64,000 nt of DNA from Ichthyophis bannanicus. Its lineage: Eukaryota > Chordata > Amphibia > Gymnophiona > Ichthyophiidae. The DNA is taken from assembly GCA_033557465.1 (NCBI GenBank), contig CM066031.1, forward strand, positions 1,673,322,800-1,673,386,799, given 5' to 3'. Shown in pieces: positions 1 through 9,660 of this stretch (within the stretch, counting starts at the first letter, position 1; each line of letters starts with the position of its first letter). The translations under genes were made by a program, and so were the position numbers. Below the pieces are notes generated by a model, which saw only the letters and a program-made list of their open reading frames with translations, had not been told where the DNA came from and did not search any database.

Positions 1-1047
1 TTGGGTCCACTCCTTTTCTCTCTTTATACCCAGTCCCTTGGTGCACTCATCTCTTCCCATGGTTTTCAGTACCATCTTTATGCTGATGACTCCTGTACAC
101 CTGAAATCTCTCCGGCAATCCAGGCCAGGATCTCTGCCTGCCTTTCTGACATTGCTGCTGGGATGCCTCACCATTGTTTGAAATTAAACATGGCCAAAAC
201 TGAGCTTCTTATTTTTCCCCCCTAAACCCTCCTCTCCCCTTTCTCAGTCTCTGTGGATAACTCTCTGCCCCTCCCTGTCTCCTCAGCTTTCAACCTCGGG
301 ATCGTCTTTGACTCCTCTCTCTCTCCTTCTCCACACACATTCAACTGATAGAAATGGCAGGTATTAGCTTTCTCTAATTTACCCATTCCTTTCTGAATAC
401 ATTTAATCCAGTTATCCACTCCTTAGTCACCTCCCGTCTAGACAATGTAACCTACTCCTTGCTGGTCTCCCTCTGAATCATCTGGCTCCCCTTCAATCTG
501 TTCAACACTCTGCTACGCGGGTAATCTTCTGCCAGTCTCGTCATGTTCATAATCACCCCTCTTCTCAAGTCACTTCTTTGGCTTCCTATTTCCACATATG
601 GTTCCAACTTCTCCTGCTGATCATTCACTCTGCAGCTCCTCACTACCTGTCCTCTCTTCTCTCCCTACACCCTTGCTTGGGAACTCCGCTCTTCCGGCAA
701 ATTGTTTCTATCTGTGCCAGACTTCGCTCCTTTCACCTTGCTGCTCCTTATGCCTGGAACAGACTACCAGAGTCTGTATGTCAGGCGCTTTCTCGGACCC
801 TTTTCAAATCCAGGCTGAAAACTCACCTCTTCGCTGCTGCTTTCGGATCTTGACTTACCTGATCTCCTTTGTGTTTCCTTACCATTCCCCCTAGATGTAT
901 CCCATGTCTACAGCTACTGTGTTGTCTATTTTGACTAGATTATAAGCTCTGATGAGCTGGGACAGTCTTTTACATATGTCTGTGCAGCGCTGGGTACATC
1001 TTGTAGCGCTATACAAATGTTCAGTAGCAGTAGTAGTAGCAGCAGCA
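1..1047 (+). mobile_element. L2-like LINE, 3' part of RT and 3' tail
   Basis: This is the 3' end of a non-LTR retrotransposon that enters from the left edge. The first 225 bases are open and encode the end of the reverse transcriptase palm, with the YADD active-site motif and a GPLLF motif shortly before it. Downstream reading is broken by stops and frameshifts, but the usual C-terminal LINE pieces can be followed (a dyad-rich stretch near 430-560 and a WNRLPESV-type motif near 760-790). The copy ends in a short tail with a GTAG/GCAG microsatellite at about 1023-1047. A second copy of the same family lies at 10686-11400, which confirms the repeat. It is degenerate and not expected to make protein. 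L2 clade is my best guess from the YADD region and tail style; CR1 is less likely. Confidence 0.8.
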
Positions 1048-1429
1048 GAAGGTGGTCACACATAAGTGTCTTGTGAAAACAGCATCTCTGCACTCTGAAA
1101 GATACACATCTGCTACATAATAGCAAAAACGGGGATGCACAATTATGGCCTAGTTACATGCAGGAAGTCTCCACCTTATAGAAACTTGAAATCATTGTAT
1201 GTGCATCTACAGATTAGGGGACATATACGTACATGCTGCCCTATCACAGAACATCCCAGTAACAATAACTATGTGTCAACACGCTCAATATAATCAATCT
1301 GGAACTTTGAACTTTTATATCAATGAAAGTCTCAGACTTGTTTAGCACTTTAGTGTGGACTCACAACATGTCCTTTTTCAGTGCTTATTAGCATCAACGA
1401 CCTTCTATAAAAGATTTTTTTTGTTGTTA
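1048..1429. other. Unassigned AT-rich spacer
   Basis: I see no coding region, RNA gene or clear repeat boundary here. The sequence lies between the microsatellite tail of the LINE on the left and the Penelope-like terminal sequence on the right. Confidence 0.4.
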
Positions 1430-2990
1430 AGAACCTGTGAAGTGCAAGAAACTCTTCTTATGAAAATTTAAACTCAGAGTACTTAGCTTCGATCTTGCTT
1501 AACTCCACGACGTTCCTTTCATACTCTCTCACTCAAATCCCAACGCCAACCCTCGGCACCCATGTGTTTCACTAGGAGCGTTTCCTCAGGGGATCACCAT
1601 TTTCTATTTTCCAAAACAAAATTAATTTCAACTTTAAAGTCTTTTCAAACGTTCAATATTCCTCACTAGCAATTTTTAATGCCATATTATCAGAATATCT
1701 TACACTCACTCACATTTCTAGATGATGCTGCATACGTATCACAATGATTTTTTCAAAGCTGTTGTAAAGGGTTACCATCCCTTATCCATCGCAGTCTCAG
1801 AAAACACCGCGCATGCAGACTATGACTATACTCGTGTATTTAAAATGCCAGCTCTACTCGGTAATCTGGCGGTTACTAACTATCCAATCACATGTTCTAA
1901 ATGTTCTACTACTCCTCTCTATTAAACGCACCGGTACTTCTTCTCCTTATCCAATGCAAGCTGACCATTCAATAGTGGCGTTAAGGCCTGCAGGTATCAC
2001 TGTTTGCAGATCAAATATCCATTTTTGTTCCCTAATTAGAAGAGTCTGGTCCTGCGATTTTCCTGCTATGGCCGACTCTACTTTATCAATACAGAAGCAT
2101 CTCAGTTGTTCGAAGATGTGTCCGTTGGTCAAACAATGTTGTACTATCGGTGCTTCTTTAATTCTGCACTTGAGTCGGCTCCGATGTCCCCCATTCTTAC
2201 TTTGAACGGGCGGGTGGTTTTTCCTACGTAAATCAAATCACATGGACACTTTATAACATATACTACATTTCAGGATTCACACGCTGTGTGGTTTTTCAAT
2301 CGATAAATGACCCCATTATGTAGAAAACACTCAAGTTCCATAGTGATATCGCAGATATTACATCTTCCACATTTTTTATGCCCCTTCCTATCTTCCAATA
2401 TGGGAACTAATGGAGTTATGGGCCTCAACACTGCTGGACTCAATTGTTCTTTTAAATTACAATTCCGTCGCCACATACAGCACATCTGTTTATCAAATAA
2501 TCCCGGGACTGCTTTTATAATATTGCTGTGTTTTCACAAAATGTTTTGTATCCCTGCGCTCAAAGGAGAATAGCGGGTGATCAAATTAATATGTTCCGAA
2601 CCCTGATTTTTCTGTCGATTAACCTTTTTGGTTTCTAGCAACAAGCTCAGATTGTTATAAAGAGCTCTTGAATATGCTCGTTTTATCACTGTCTGTGGAT
2701 ATCCTCGTTCCCTAAAATTACTAACTGTCTAGCTAGATTTTTATAATCATTTCTGTTTGAACAATTCCGCCTATCTTAAAAACTGAGATAGAGGAGGACT
2801 TTCTTTTAGTTGTCGAGGATGAACACTGTTAAAATGTAAAAAATTGTTCCGATAAATACTTTTTCGATAAACTGCACCTCTGGTTAGAAATCATATGCTC
2901 AAATGTATCTTTATAAACCCATTCCTGCCACGCCAATGGTCAACTTGGACATGATGATGTTGACACGTGTATCTTTTTAATAAACCATAA
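1430..2990 (-). mobile_element. Penelope-like element, 3' portion with GIY-YIG endonuclease remnant
   Basis: Read on the minus strand, this stretch carries the 3' end of a Penelope-like retroelement. From about 2770 downward, broken frames show the RERGYP-like segment and the long region after the RT. Next come a cysteine cluster (CGRCNIC, near 2375) and a GIY-YIG nuclease core with VVYVIKC and IYVGKT motifs near 2225-2270. The conserved final block, an REQKWIFDLQTVIPAGLN segment, lies near 1985-2050. Several stops and frameshifts interrupt it, including a TGA just before the GIY-YIG core. Near 1560-1600 the non-coding end has the CCTGAGGAAAC-type motif common in Penelope pseudo-LTRs. The DIRS element abuts its 5' side exactly at 2991, so the DIRS may have inserted here; I did not find the missing 5' half on the other side of the DIRS. 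Confidence 0.75.
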
Positions 2991-3179
2991 AGCACAGTTA
3001 CTTACCTGTAACAGGTGATCTCTGGGAACAGCAGGAATTAGTCCTCACATATGGGTACGTCGGTACCGACGGAGCCCGTGCGGGAAAGCTCCCCAGCTTC
3101 TTAGAATAGAAGCTTTTGGGACCTCCCACTGCACATGCGCACTGCCTTCCCGCCTTCCTGAACAGCTCTCCTCAGTTTC
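2991..3179. repeat. DIRS inverted terminal repeat (3' end of element)
   Basis: Positions from about 3043 to 3179 are the inverse complement of the right end of the element (about 8431-8567). The shared block contains the palindrome TCGGTACCGA and the GC-rich stretch after it. The outer bases from 2991 to about 3040 differ from the other end; their complement is found in the first half of the internal complementary region. This is the normal DIRS arrangement of unequal terminal extensions. Confidence 0.92.
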
Positions 3180-3258
3180 GAGTTTATAGCTGAGTCAACA
3201 GAGAGAGGACAGGAAGATAGATAGATAAAAGATACAACTCCTAGGGGAGGTGGGTGGG

Positions 3259-3357
3259 TTGTGAGGACTAATTCCTGCTGTTCCCAGAGATCACCTGTTA
3301 CAGGTAAGTAACTGTGCTATCTCCAGGAACAAGCAGGAATAAGTCCTCACATATGGG
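3259..3357. repeat. DIRS internal complementary region
   Basis: The first half (to about 3316) is the inverse complement of the left terminus of the element, and the second half of the right terminus, joined head to tail. In DIRS elements this region is thought to align the two ends so that a single-stranded copy can be circularised. Its presence, with both halves matching, is the strongest evidence that the element boundaries at 2991 and about 8591 are correct. Confidence 0.9.
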
Positions 3358-3452
3358 GACTCCCTAGCTTAGATGCATGGGATCCCCTGTAAAGGTTCGC
3401 CATCTTCGTATGGATCTCAGGCATCCATTCTGGGAAGGTGGGCAGGAGTTGT

Positions 3453-4910
3453 TTAGGAATGGAACAGGTGCTTGAGGACAGCCTGGCCAAACAAGGCATC
3501 CCGGCGGGAGTCCTTGTCCAAACAGTAATGGGCTGTGAAGGTATGAACCGAGGCCCAGGTAGCGGCTCGACAGATCTGATCTATGGAAACAGAGTGCAGA
3601 TGAGCCATAGAAGTTGCCATGGCCCTCACATTGTGAGCAGTGACATGGCCTTCCAGAGAAATGTTTTTGCTCTGGTAAGCAAAAGAAATACACTGAGCAA
3701 TCCAATTGGAAAGTGTACGCTTGGAGACTGGAAGTCCCAAATGGGAAGGATCAAAGGCCACAAAAAGTTGAGAAGACTTTCGATGTGGCTGAGTCCTATT
3801 AAGGTAAAAAGCGAGAGCTCTTTTACAATCCAGAGTATGAAGGTTCCTCTCTGCATTGGATGCATGAGGAGCTGGAAAAAAGACAGGTAGATATACCTCT
3901 TGATTAAGATGAAAAGGCGAGACCACTTTAGGCATAAAGTGGGGATTCGTCCTAAGGACCACCTTATCATGATGAAATCTTGTGTAAGGTGGATTGGCCA
4001 CTAAAGCCTGCAGCTCACTGATGCGGCGAGCCGAAGTGACTGCAATGAGGAAGATGACCTTCCAGGAAAGAAATTTCAAGGAGGTGGAAAACATTGGCTC
4101 AAAAGGTGGCTTCATAAGTTGACCGAGCACTAGATTCAAATCCCATGCGACCGGGGGTGGTCTGATGGGAGGTTTAGTGAGAGTCAGGCCTCTCATGAAT
4201 CTTGCAACAAGAGGATGAGAGGAGATAGGTTGTCCATTTATATGTTGCAAGGATGCTGCAATAGCACTTAAATGGACTCTTACCGAATTCGTCTTGAGGC
4301 CTGCATTGGATAGATGCAGGAGATAATCAAGAAGAGAATTCAAAGGAAGTGCCAGAGGGTCAAGACCCTGCTGAGCACACCAAATGGAAAAACGTTTCCA
4401 TTTGAAAGCATAGGAACGCCTGGTAGAGGGTTTCCTAGAGGCAGAAAGGATATCTTTCACTGGTTGGGAAAGATGAAAGTCTTGAAGGCTTAAGCCTTCA
4501 GTAACCAAGCACTGAGGTGAAGGGATTTGGGGTTTGGGTGCCACAAAGTCCCCTCCTCCTGAGACAGGAGGTCTGGCGCAGCTCCCAGATCCAAGTAGGA
4601 TCCCTGGGAGAGCTGTAGAAGTAGAGGGAACCACACTTGGCGTGGCCAGCGTGGAGCTATGAGGATCATAGTTCCATGATCCCTCTGGAGTTTGAACAGA
4701 GTCTTGGGAATCAAAGGAATGGGTGGAAAGGCATATAGGAATGCCTGACTCCAATTCAGGAGAAAGGCGTCCGTAGCCTGAGCTCCCTGACACGGAGTTC
4801 TGGAACAGAACCGGGGAAGTTTGGCATTCCACGGACTTGCAAAGAGGTCTATGTCCGGGGTCCCCCATTCCTGAAAGATTCGGTTTATTTGGTCCAAATG
4901 TAGGGACCAT
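3453..4910 (-). CDS. DIRS tyrosine recombinase
   Basis: This 485-residue frame encodes the integrase of the DIRS element, a tyrosine recombinase that joins a circular cDNA to the chromosome. The N-terminal 130 residues overlap the methyltransferase-like region in another frame and look low in complexity. A core-binding SAM-like domain follows (about 150-265, with a KPSTRRSYAFKWKRF segment). The catalytic domain shows the first arginine in ARRISEL (about R296), the HxxR box in AHNVRA (H426, R429) and the nucleophile in FTAHYCLD (Y462). No stop or frameshift breaks it. The true start is uncertain because these proteins often begin in the overlap; ATG at the listed start is one option. The stop lies about 100 bases before the internal complementary region. 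Confidence 0.92.
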   Translation of the reverse strand: MVPTFGPNKPNLSGMGDPGHRPLCKSVECQTSPVLFQNSVSGSSGYGRLSPELESGIPICLSTHSFDSQDSVQTPEGSWNYDPHSSTLATPSVVPSTSTALPGILLGSGSCARPPVSGGGDFVAPKPQIPSPQCLVTEGLSLQDFHLSQPVKDILSASRKPSTRRSYAFKWKRFSIWCAQQGLDPLALPLNSLLDYLLHLSNAGLKTNSVRVHLSAIAASLQHINGQPISSHPLVARFMRGLTLTKPPIRPPPVAWDLNLVLGQLMKPPFEPMFSTSLKFLSWKVIFLIAVTSARRISELQALVANPPYTRFHHDKVVLRTNPHFMPKVVSPFHLNQEVYLPVFFPAPHASNAERNLHTLDCKRALAFYLNRTQPHRKSSQLFVAFDPSHLGLPVSKRTLSNWIAQCISFAYQSKNISLEGHVTAHNVRAMATSMAHLHSVSIDQICRAATWASVHTFTAHYCLDKDSRRDALFGQAVLKHLFHS

Positions 4911-4975
4911 TCGTGTGGCAGCAGAACTCGACTGAGCCTGTCTGCCCGAGAGTTTTGAACTCCTGGAGATACACT
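4490..4975 (-). pseudogene. DIRS methyltransferase-like region, frameshifted from RT-RNase H
   Basis: After RNase H, the expected protein continues in a different frame from the RT. Conserved pieces visible there are PHEWSL, DIDLFASPWN, TDAFLLNW, a YAFPP motif and IAPRWPRQVWF. In DIRS elements this position is usually described as a Dam-like adenine methyltransferase domain; the FPP motif could stand for its (N/D)PPY box, but I hold that as tentative. The RT frame leaves this path near 4970 and stops at 4885, consistent with a 1-base indel. The same protein segment, in better continuity, is found in the second DIRS at 41638-41994, which supports this being part of one polyprotein. Confidence 0.7.
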
Positions 4976-6411
4976 GCTAGCAGGTGAATCTGATGCTCTC
5001 TGGCGAAGGCCCATAGTCTTAGAGCTTCGTTGCAAAGCGACAGAGAGCCCGTCCCTCCTTGTTTGTTTATGTAAAACATGGCCACCTGATTGTCCGTCTG
5101 AACTAGGACAGTGAGGTTGGCTAGGAGGGAGTGGAAGACCTTGAGGGCAAGGTAAATTGCTCGCAGTTCCAGAAGATTGATATGAAGGGTGGTCTCCTGT
5201 AGAGACCAAGTGCCCTGAGTGGAGAGAGTTTGCAGATGGGCTCCCCACCCTGTTTGGGAGGCATCTGTTGTGAGGGTTGCTTGGGGTAGCAATGGTTGAA
5301 ATGGAGCCCCCAACAACAGATTCTTGGTGGAAGTCCACCAGTGGAGGGACCAAAACAGACGATCGGAGGTTTGTATTTGGTCTGAGAGCGCTCCTGACGC
5401 CTGAGTCCACTGAGTGGCCAGGGTCCATTGAGCTGCTCTCATATGAAGACGAGCATAGGGCACCACATGCACTGTGGAGGCCATATGACCCAGAAGGCGT
5501 AGCATTTCCCTGGCTGTCAAGTGAGTGCTGGACTGAGCTTGGGAGGCCAAACTCAGGAGGCGCTGGCCTCGAACATGTGGAAGGTAGGCCCTTGCAGTGA
5601 TGGTGTCCAACTGGGCCCCTATGAATTCTAGAGATTGAGTAGGGATGAGTTGGGACTTGGGAAGGTTTACTACCAGTCCCAGATACTGCAAAAGGCTCCT
5701 TGTGTGGTCCAGGGAAATCTGGGCCTGTGACTGAGTTGGAGCTCGGATGAGCCAGTCGTCCAGATATGGGAAGACAAAGATTCCCATGCCTCTTAGAAAT
5801 GCGGCTACGACTGCCATGCATTTTGTGAATACTCTTGGAGCAGAGGCTAGACCGAAGGGGAGTACTCTGTATTGGAAATGTTTTCCCTGAAACAGAAAGC
5901 GAAGATACTTTCTGTGGGATGGATGGATGAGTATATGTGTATACGCATCCTGTAGGTCTAGAGAACAAAGCCAGTCCTGACCCTGGAGGTAAGGAAGGAG
6001 AATGCCGAGAGACAGCATTTTGAATTTCTCCTTGAAGAGAAATTTGTTCAATTCTCTCAGATCTAGGATTGGTCTGAATCCCCCTGTCTTCTTTGGAATG
6101 AGAAAATAAGGGGAGTAGAAACCGGACCCTTGTTGAGGAAGAGGAACCTCTTCTATGGCCCCTTGGGCAAGAAGAGAGGAAACCTCTTGACCCAACAGGG
6201 TTAGGAGAGATGGGGGAGAATTGAATGGTCTCACCATATGATGGGGAGGAAGGCTGGAGAAATGAAGTTTGTAACCCTCTCGAATGATAGAGAGGGTCCA
6301 TTGTTCTGTTGTGATTTGTTCCCATCTGGGAGCAAAGTGAACCAACCTTCCGGGTATGGTGAGAGGTTCTGGTTGTGTTAGAACCAGAAGTGGCAAGTTC
6401 CCTAGGAGCAA
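4885..6411 (-). CDS. DIRS reverse transcriptase and RNase H
   Basis: About 508 residues. The start region has the WEQITTEQWTLSII segment typical of DIRS polyproteins. RT motifs follow in order: PKKTGGFRPILDLRELN (about 106-122), SLDLQDAY (about 150) and the active site FPYLDDWL (YLDD at about 216-219). RNase H shows its acidic residues in TTDASQTGW (D383), INLLELRA (E415) and QTDNQVA (D440). The frame opens at a TTG directly after the gag stop, so no clear ATG supports this start; the protein may be made by frameshift or reinitiation from gag. Near the 3' end it shifts away from the downstream methyltransferase-like region and stops. It overlaps the recombinase frame by about 26 bases. Confidence 0.9.
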   Translation of the reverse strand: MLLGNLPLLVLTQPEPLTIPGRLVHFAPRWEQITTEQWTLSIIREGYKLHFSSLPPHHMVRPFNSPPSLLTLLGQEVSSLLAQGAIEEVPLPQQGSGFYSPYFLIPKKTGGFRPILDLRELNKFLFKEKFKMLSLGILLPYLQGQDWLCSLDLQDAYTHILIHPSHRKYLRFLFQGKHFQYRVLPFGLASAPRVFTKCMAVVAAFLRGMGIFVFPYLDDWLIRAPTQSQAQISLDHTRSLLQYLGLVVNLPKSQLIPTQSLEFIGAQLDTITARAYLPHVRGQRLLSLASQAQSSTHLTAREMLRLLGHMASTVHVVPYARLHMRAAQWTLATQWTQASGALSDQIQTSDRLFWSLHWWTSTKNLLLGAPFQPLLPQATLTTDASQTGWGAHLQTLSTQGTWSLQETTLHINLLELRAIYLALKVFHSLLANLTVLVQTDNQVAMFYINKQGGTGSLSLCNEALRLWAFAREHQIHLLAVYLQEFKTLGQTGSVEFCCHTNGPYIWTK

Positions 6412-6412
6412 G

Positions 6413-7285
6413 TCAAAACCCCTGAGGGGTTGGAGCCTGCTGAGCTACAGTAGCTGCTGCAGGCTTAGCTCGTGCTTGTTTGGATTGCTGACGCTTAGCA
6501 GTATAGCGAGGTTGAGAAGACTGCTGGCCAGTATTTGAAGCAACTCTGGCCTTCTTATAGTAAGGCCTTTTAAAAGACTTTTTCTTAGTAGGAATTGAAG
6601 TGGACTTTGAAAGTCTTTCCAAGGTGGCATTTTCAGCATCCATCTGGGTGGCTTTGATTTGCCACTCTTCCCCAAATAAGTTCTCACCTGTACAGGGCAG
6701 ATTCCGTAAGCCATCTAGAACCCAAGGTTCCAGATCAGAGGCCTGGAGCCAAGCAAGACGTCGGGCTGCAATAGCAATGCCCGAAGCCCTACTGGCTCCC
6801 TCAAAGGAATCATATGCTGCCCTATTAGAGAACTTAGAAACCTCTAAGAGTTGTTTCACTAGGGAAAGGAATCCCTGCTTTTTATCCTCAGGGATAAAGG
6901 GGGCAAAATGCCGCACCTTTTTGGCAAGTTCCTCCAGGAACATGCCCATATAGAGACTGTAGGAATTAATCCTGGCTATAAGCATACTAGCCTGGAAAAT
7001 TTTCCTACCAAAAGAGTCCAAAGTCTTACATTCCCGTCCTGGAGGGGTGGAAGAGTGCCTTTTGGTACTCCTAATCTTCTTCATTGCAGACTTCACCACA
7101 ATAGAGTGGTGGGGCAATTGAGTCTTTTGGAAACCAGGAGAAGGAGGGACCCTATACATGGTGTCCAACCTACGGGAATAAGGAGACAAAGTCAAAGGAT
7201 TTTCCCAGAAATCCATCAGTTGTTCTTGAAGGATTTCATGGATAGGCAGGGTAACTGCCTCCTTAGGGGCCTTTGAGTATCCCAA
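6413..7285 (-). pseudogene. DIRS gag, C-terminal part in shifted frame
   Basis: This frame carries the second half of the DIRS gag-like protein, recognisable by the segment around DLEPWVLDGLRNLPCTGENLFGEE and a basic lysine-rich, glutamine-rich C terminus. It overlaps the first half (7216-8217) by 70 bases in another frame, so one indel near 7216-7285 most likely broke a single gag gene. Its stop is one base from the start of the RT frame, a spacing that would suit translational coupling or frameshifting. The role is packaging element RNA in cytoplasmic particles, by analogy with other gag proteins; only the family resemblance is visible here. Confidence 0.8.
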
Positions 7286-8217
7286 AATATCCAGTTTTTG
7301 GATCTGGGTTCCTTTTCAGAGGATGTGGTAATAGAAAGGGCTGTAGCCATATCTAAAACAAAGTCCTGGAAGGACAAATCCTCTGGAGGGGACATTCTCC
7401 TTTTAGGAGAAGAGGGCTCCTCAGGTAAGTTGAGTGAAAACTCAGCAGAATCATCAGAGGAGTGAAAATCCTCAGAGGAATCGGTGCTTTCCTCTAACGC
7501 ACGATACGCGTACCGATCGGTATCGATATCGGGCGTATCGGGTATGGAACCGGTATGGAGCGAAAGCCCATACGGTACCGACTTGCGTTTAGAGGTGGAC
7601 GGCCTCGATACCGGCATGGCGGACGATACCGGTATCGGGCCCGGAACCGCTGAAAGCGGAACCGATGGCGTTGCAGCTTTAATGAAAGCCATGACGGCCT
7701 GCTGCATGGACTGTACAGTATCGCCCATGGACGCCATAGCTGCCTGGATGTCGGTACCGGAGTGACCCGGTACCCCAGAGCAGGCTAACAGGTGATCTGT
7801 CGAGGCCGTAGCATCGATATCAACCTGAGACCCCTGAATTGGCGTTTTTGGAAGTTGGACTTCCCGCCGGGGTTGTTTGGCTGGGGCAGGGTCCTCAAGT
7901 TCTAAGCTAAGAGCCTCTCGATGCTTTGAAGGAGATTTGCTCTTTGAGGACTTGCCCACAGAAGGTTTGGTTACCTGAGATCCATCCGGAGAAGAAGACC
8001 TGGATGACTGTGATGCTGTATTCTCTGAAGCAAACAGCACATGGAATTTGTTGGCCCGGTTCTGCAGCCCACGTTTAGACATGTGGGAGCAAGATGGGCA
8101 GTCCGGTATGGAATGGTCAGGCCCCAAACATTTCAGACACCATTCATGGGTGTCTGTGACTGAAATAACAGCATTACATTTGGTATACTTCTTAAATCCA
8201 GGGGCTGGCTTCTCCAT
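7216..8217 (-). pseudogene. DIRS gag, N-terminal part
   Basis: This 333-residue frame starts at a good ATG at 8217. Residues 14-43 hold a cysteine/histidine cluster (C14, H24, C27, C30, H35, C40, C43) of the kind seen at the start of DIRS gag proteins, possibly a nucleic-acid-binding zinc finger. A serine-rich linker follows. The DNA from about 7490 to 7830 is unusually rich in short GGTACCG and GATACCG-type palindromic words, matching the palindrome in the terminal repeats. The frame runs off into unrelated residues near its end, where the C-terminal half continues in another frame. Confidence 0.8.
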
Positions 8218-8430
8218 GAGGAGAAATTGAGTAGGCCGAGAGGCCTCTCTGAAGTGACCAAAAAGCTAAAAATAAGAAAAAAGAATTATAATTTTTTAAA
8301 GAAAGAAAGAAAAGACCGGCGATACCGGTATCGGTATGGGGAAGGCAGGTACGCGGTCTAAAGAAACAAATAAAATAACAATTTCTTCAGCGGTGACAGG
8401 AACACGACCTGCTGGCTCCGCGGAAAAAGA
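8218..8430 (-). other. DIRS 5' leader between terminal repeat and gag
   Basis: This is untranslated sequence of the DIRS element between its right terminal repeat and the gag start. It contains an A-rich stretch (8260-8315) and another cluster of GATACCGG-type words at 8319-8340. No coding potential is evident. Confidence 0.6.
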
Positions 8431-8591
8431 GAAACTGAGGAGAGCTGTTCAGGAAGGCGGGAAGGCAGTGCGCATGTGCAGTGGGAGGTCCCAAAAGCTT
8501 CTATTCTAAGAAGCTGGGGAGCTTTCCCGCACGGGCTCCGTCGGTACCGACGTACCCATATGTGAGGACTTATTCCTGCTTGTTCCTGGAG
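8431..8591. repeat. DIRS inverted terminal repeat (5' end of element)
   Basis: This is the inverse complement of 3043-3179, with a short extension to about 8591 whose complement is the second half of the internal complementary region. The last element bases are the TTCCTGGAGA run just before unrelated sequence. Confidence 0.92.
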
Positions 8592-9660
8592 ACTGACGTC
8601 TCCAGAGCCATTTTAGAAAGCAGAAACTTGATATACCACTTATAGTATAATCAAAACAGTTTACAGAATACTAAATATAAATCACAACATATTAAATTAA
8701 AATGGACTTTAACAATTTAAAACAAAGAGCAATCCAATAAGATGCCCATTTTCAGACATACAAATCACGATTAGAACTTCTAAAATGACCCTCTTAGGGC
8801 ATACCTTCTTCACAGCATCACAAAGGGATGGATTTTGTTTTAGTTATTTGTTATTGTTATCCACACTGTGGCTCATTAGGCTGGGAGTGCTGGACAAGCA
8901 GTTCTATTTGTTCAACTCGATTCCAGCCACTTCTTTTTCCTGTGCTTTCCCGTGAATCTCTCAGCCCAAGAATGTCTAAGATGCTTCTCCTCCCTTCTTA
9001 AACCAACTAAGCAGCGCTATCCGTTTATAATCTTCTTGACACCAATGAGAATCGGCAGCAATAATGAAATTAGATCTACCAGGTAAGTAGTGTTATCTTT
9101 TCATTGTTTTATTGATATTCATAAGGACTTTCCACTTACATTATATGTCAGCTGACTGAATGGGCACATCAGTTGTTGGAATGGTGTGCTTAGACATTAA
9201 ATTGAATACATTTTGTGGTGGTGATGTTAAAATTAAGAATAGACCCATGTTAAGTTTCTTGTTGGAATTTGCCTTTTTTAATTTTTATTCATTTGTGCTT
9301 ATTTACCACTTTTTGTGAATCAAAGCGGTTTACAGAGAACTCAAAGATTGAACATTACCATTAAACAAAAAATAAATGTAACATCTTAACAGGGAGTGGT
9401 GACACGCTGTCATTTACTAGAGTTAAGTCTCTGGAGCGGTGATCCCCGACTCCATTCTGATGGTTCTTTTACTAACCTTTTTAGCATTTTTGGTATTATT
9501 CTTTTCAAGGGGAGGTTTTTCGATTTTTAAATATAGTAGAGTGCTAGTAATGATGTTCCTAGAGAAATCTTGCCTCTTTGCATGTTGTGATATCTTTACA
9601 TATGAAGGAGGAGCCTTTGCAGCCTTGAAGGTTCTCATGTGTTATCTTTGACAAATTTGA
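8592..9660. other. Spacer with two reversed LINE-tail-like stretches
   Basis: No coding region is supported. Near 8630-8760 and 9280-9370 the sequence resembles reversed 3' tails of L2-type LINEs (AAAGCGGTTTACAG preceded by a TACCACTTTT-type stretch at the second site). The rest is AT-rich and unassigned. Short overlapping frames on both strands near 9420-9650 show no recognisable domain. Confidence 0.45.

Larger units (their letters stand above)
2991..8591 (-). mobile_element. DIRS-type tyrosine-recombinase retrotransposon, structurally complete
   Basis: This 5.6 kb element has every structural part expected of a DIRS retrotransposon. It has inverted terminal repeats (2991-3179 and 8431-8591) and an internal complementary region (3259-3357) that joins the complements of both termini. 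On the minus strand it encodes gag, then RT-RNase H, then a methyltransferase-like region, then a tyrosine recombinase. Such elements replicate through a circular DNA that the recombinase integrates, so no target duplication is expected and none is seen. The recombinase frame is fully open. Gag is split in two frames, and the methyltransferase-like region is out of frame with the RT. It looks fairly young but probably not autonomous as it stands. A second, older relative lies at 41500-44533. Confidence 0.93.

Noticed and set aside
5277..5600. 107-residue plus-strand frame
   Set aside because: It is antisense to the DIRS RNase H region and has no motif of its own.
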